5,228 bases of DNA, taken from positions 1 through 5,228 of the forward strand of contig VGSO01000221.1 in NCBI GenBank assembly GCA_016874945.1, in the 5' to 3' direction. The notes under the pieces are model-generated. The model saw nothing but the letters and a program-made list of their open reading frames with translations. It did not search any database and was not told the DNA's origin. Each line of letters begins with the position of its first letter. Within the stretch, counting starts at the first letter, position 1. Shown in pieces: positions 5,147-5,228 of the stretch. The position numbers and the translations under genes are program-made. Source of the DNA: Deltaproteobacteria bacterium. Its GTDB lineage: Bacteria; Desulfobacterota; Desulfobaccia; Desulfobaccales; 0-14-0-80-60-11.

Positions 5147-5228
5147 GTGCCCAGACGGATTGCGCCCAACCTGGAGAATTGTTCTCTGGCAGAACTGGAA
5201 GTTGCCGCTAATTCGGCTCCTTCCAGGC
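5147..5228 (+). CDS. Possible 5' end of an unidentified gene, cut by the window edge
   Basis: A frame opening after the TGA at 5123-5125 stays open to the window end. From a GTG at 5147 it would encode about 27 residues, beginning (M)PRRIAPNL and including SLAELEVAANSAPSR. The charged start and the helical Leu/Glu/Ala pattern look protein-like and recall the N-terminal DNA-binding part of some transposases or transcription regulators, but the match is too short to name. No Shine-Dalgarno sequence precedes the GTG, which counts against it. A minus-strand frame is also open here over 41 codons. Treat as tentative. Confidence 0.25.
   Translation, partial: MPRRIAPNLENCSLAELEVAANSAPSR

Noticed and set aside
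5131..5213. Short plus-strand ATG frame near the right edge
   Set aside because: It stops after about 30 codons, is Cys-rich without a pattern, and lacks a ribosome binding site.
1..5228. CRISPR array, tRNA or rRNA
   Set aside because: No regularly spaced repeats and no cloverleaf or conserved rRNA segments were seen on either strand.

Overview
This window holds three recognisable genes. A class II (adenosylcobalamin-dependent) ribonucleotide reductase, nrdJ, lies on the minus strand (125-2335). A two-gene plus-strand unit follows: a threonine ammonia-lyase (2958-4310) and a RidA-family enamine/imine deaminase (4374-4835). A B12-dependent reductase, GC-rich coding DNA, a Tat-type signal peptide, a lipoprotein signal and dispersed tri-loop hairpins fit a Gram-negative bacterium, possibly an anaerobe of the former Deltaproteobacteria (Desulfobacterota). 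That placement is inference only, because no marker gene settles it.

Layout: positions 1-124 are non-coding, with runs of G (a G-quadruplex candidate) and three tight hairpins downstream of nrdJ. The spacer 2336-2957 separates the divergent nrdJ and dehydratase genes and is AT-rich. Its left part carries a convincing nrdJ promoter with two NrdR-box-like sites exactly 31 bp apart. Its middle holds another pair of tri-loop hairpins, one closely related to a hairpin beyond the other end of nrdJ. Its right part holds a candidate dehydratase promoter containing a perfect 16-bp palindrome. After ridA there are about 310 bases without a clear gene. At the right edge a reading frame open to the window end may be the start of another gene.

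The most interesting content is the dehydratase-RidA pair. Both enzymes are normally cytoplasmic: threonine dehydratase releases reactive enamine/imine intermediates and RidA hydrolyses them. Here the dehydratase carries an N-terminal twin-arginine signal and RidA carries a lipoprotein-type signal peptide. Start codons chosen by Shine-Dalgarno spacing keep both signals. The simplest reading is a threonine/serine deamination module exported outside the cytoplasmic membrane. Tat export would suit a PLP enzyme that must fold around its cofactor before transport. I know of no described system of this kind, but I could not search for one.
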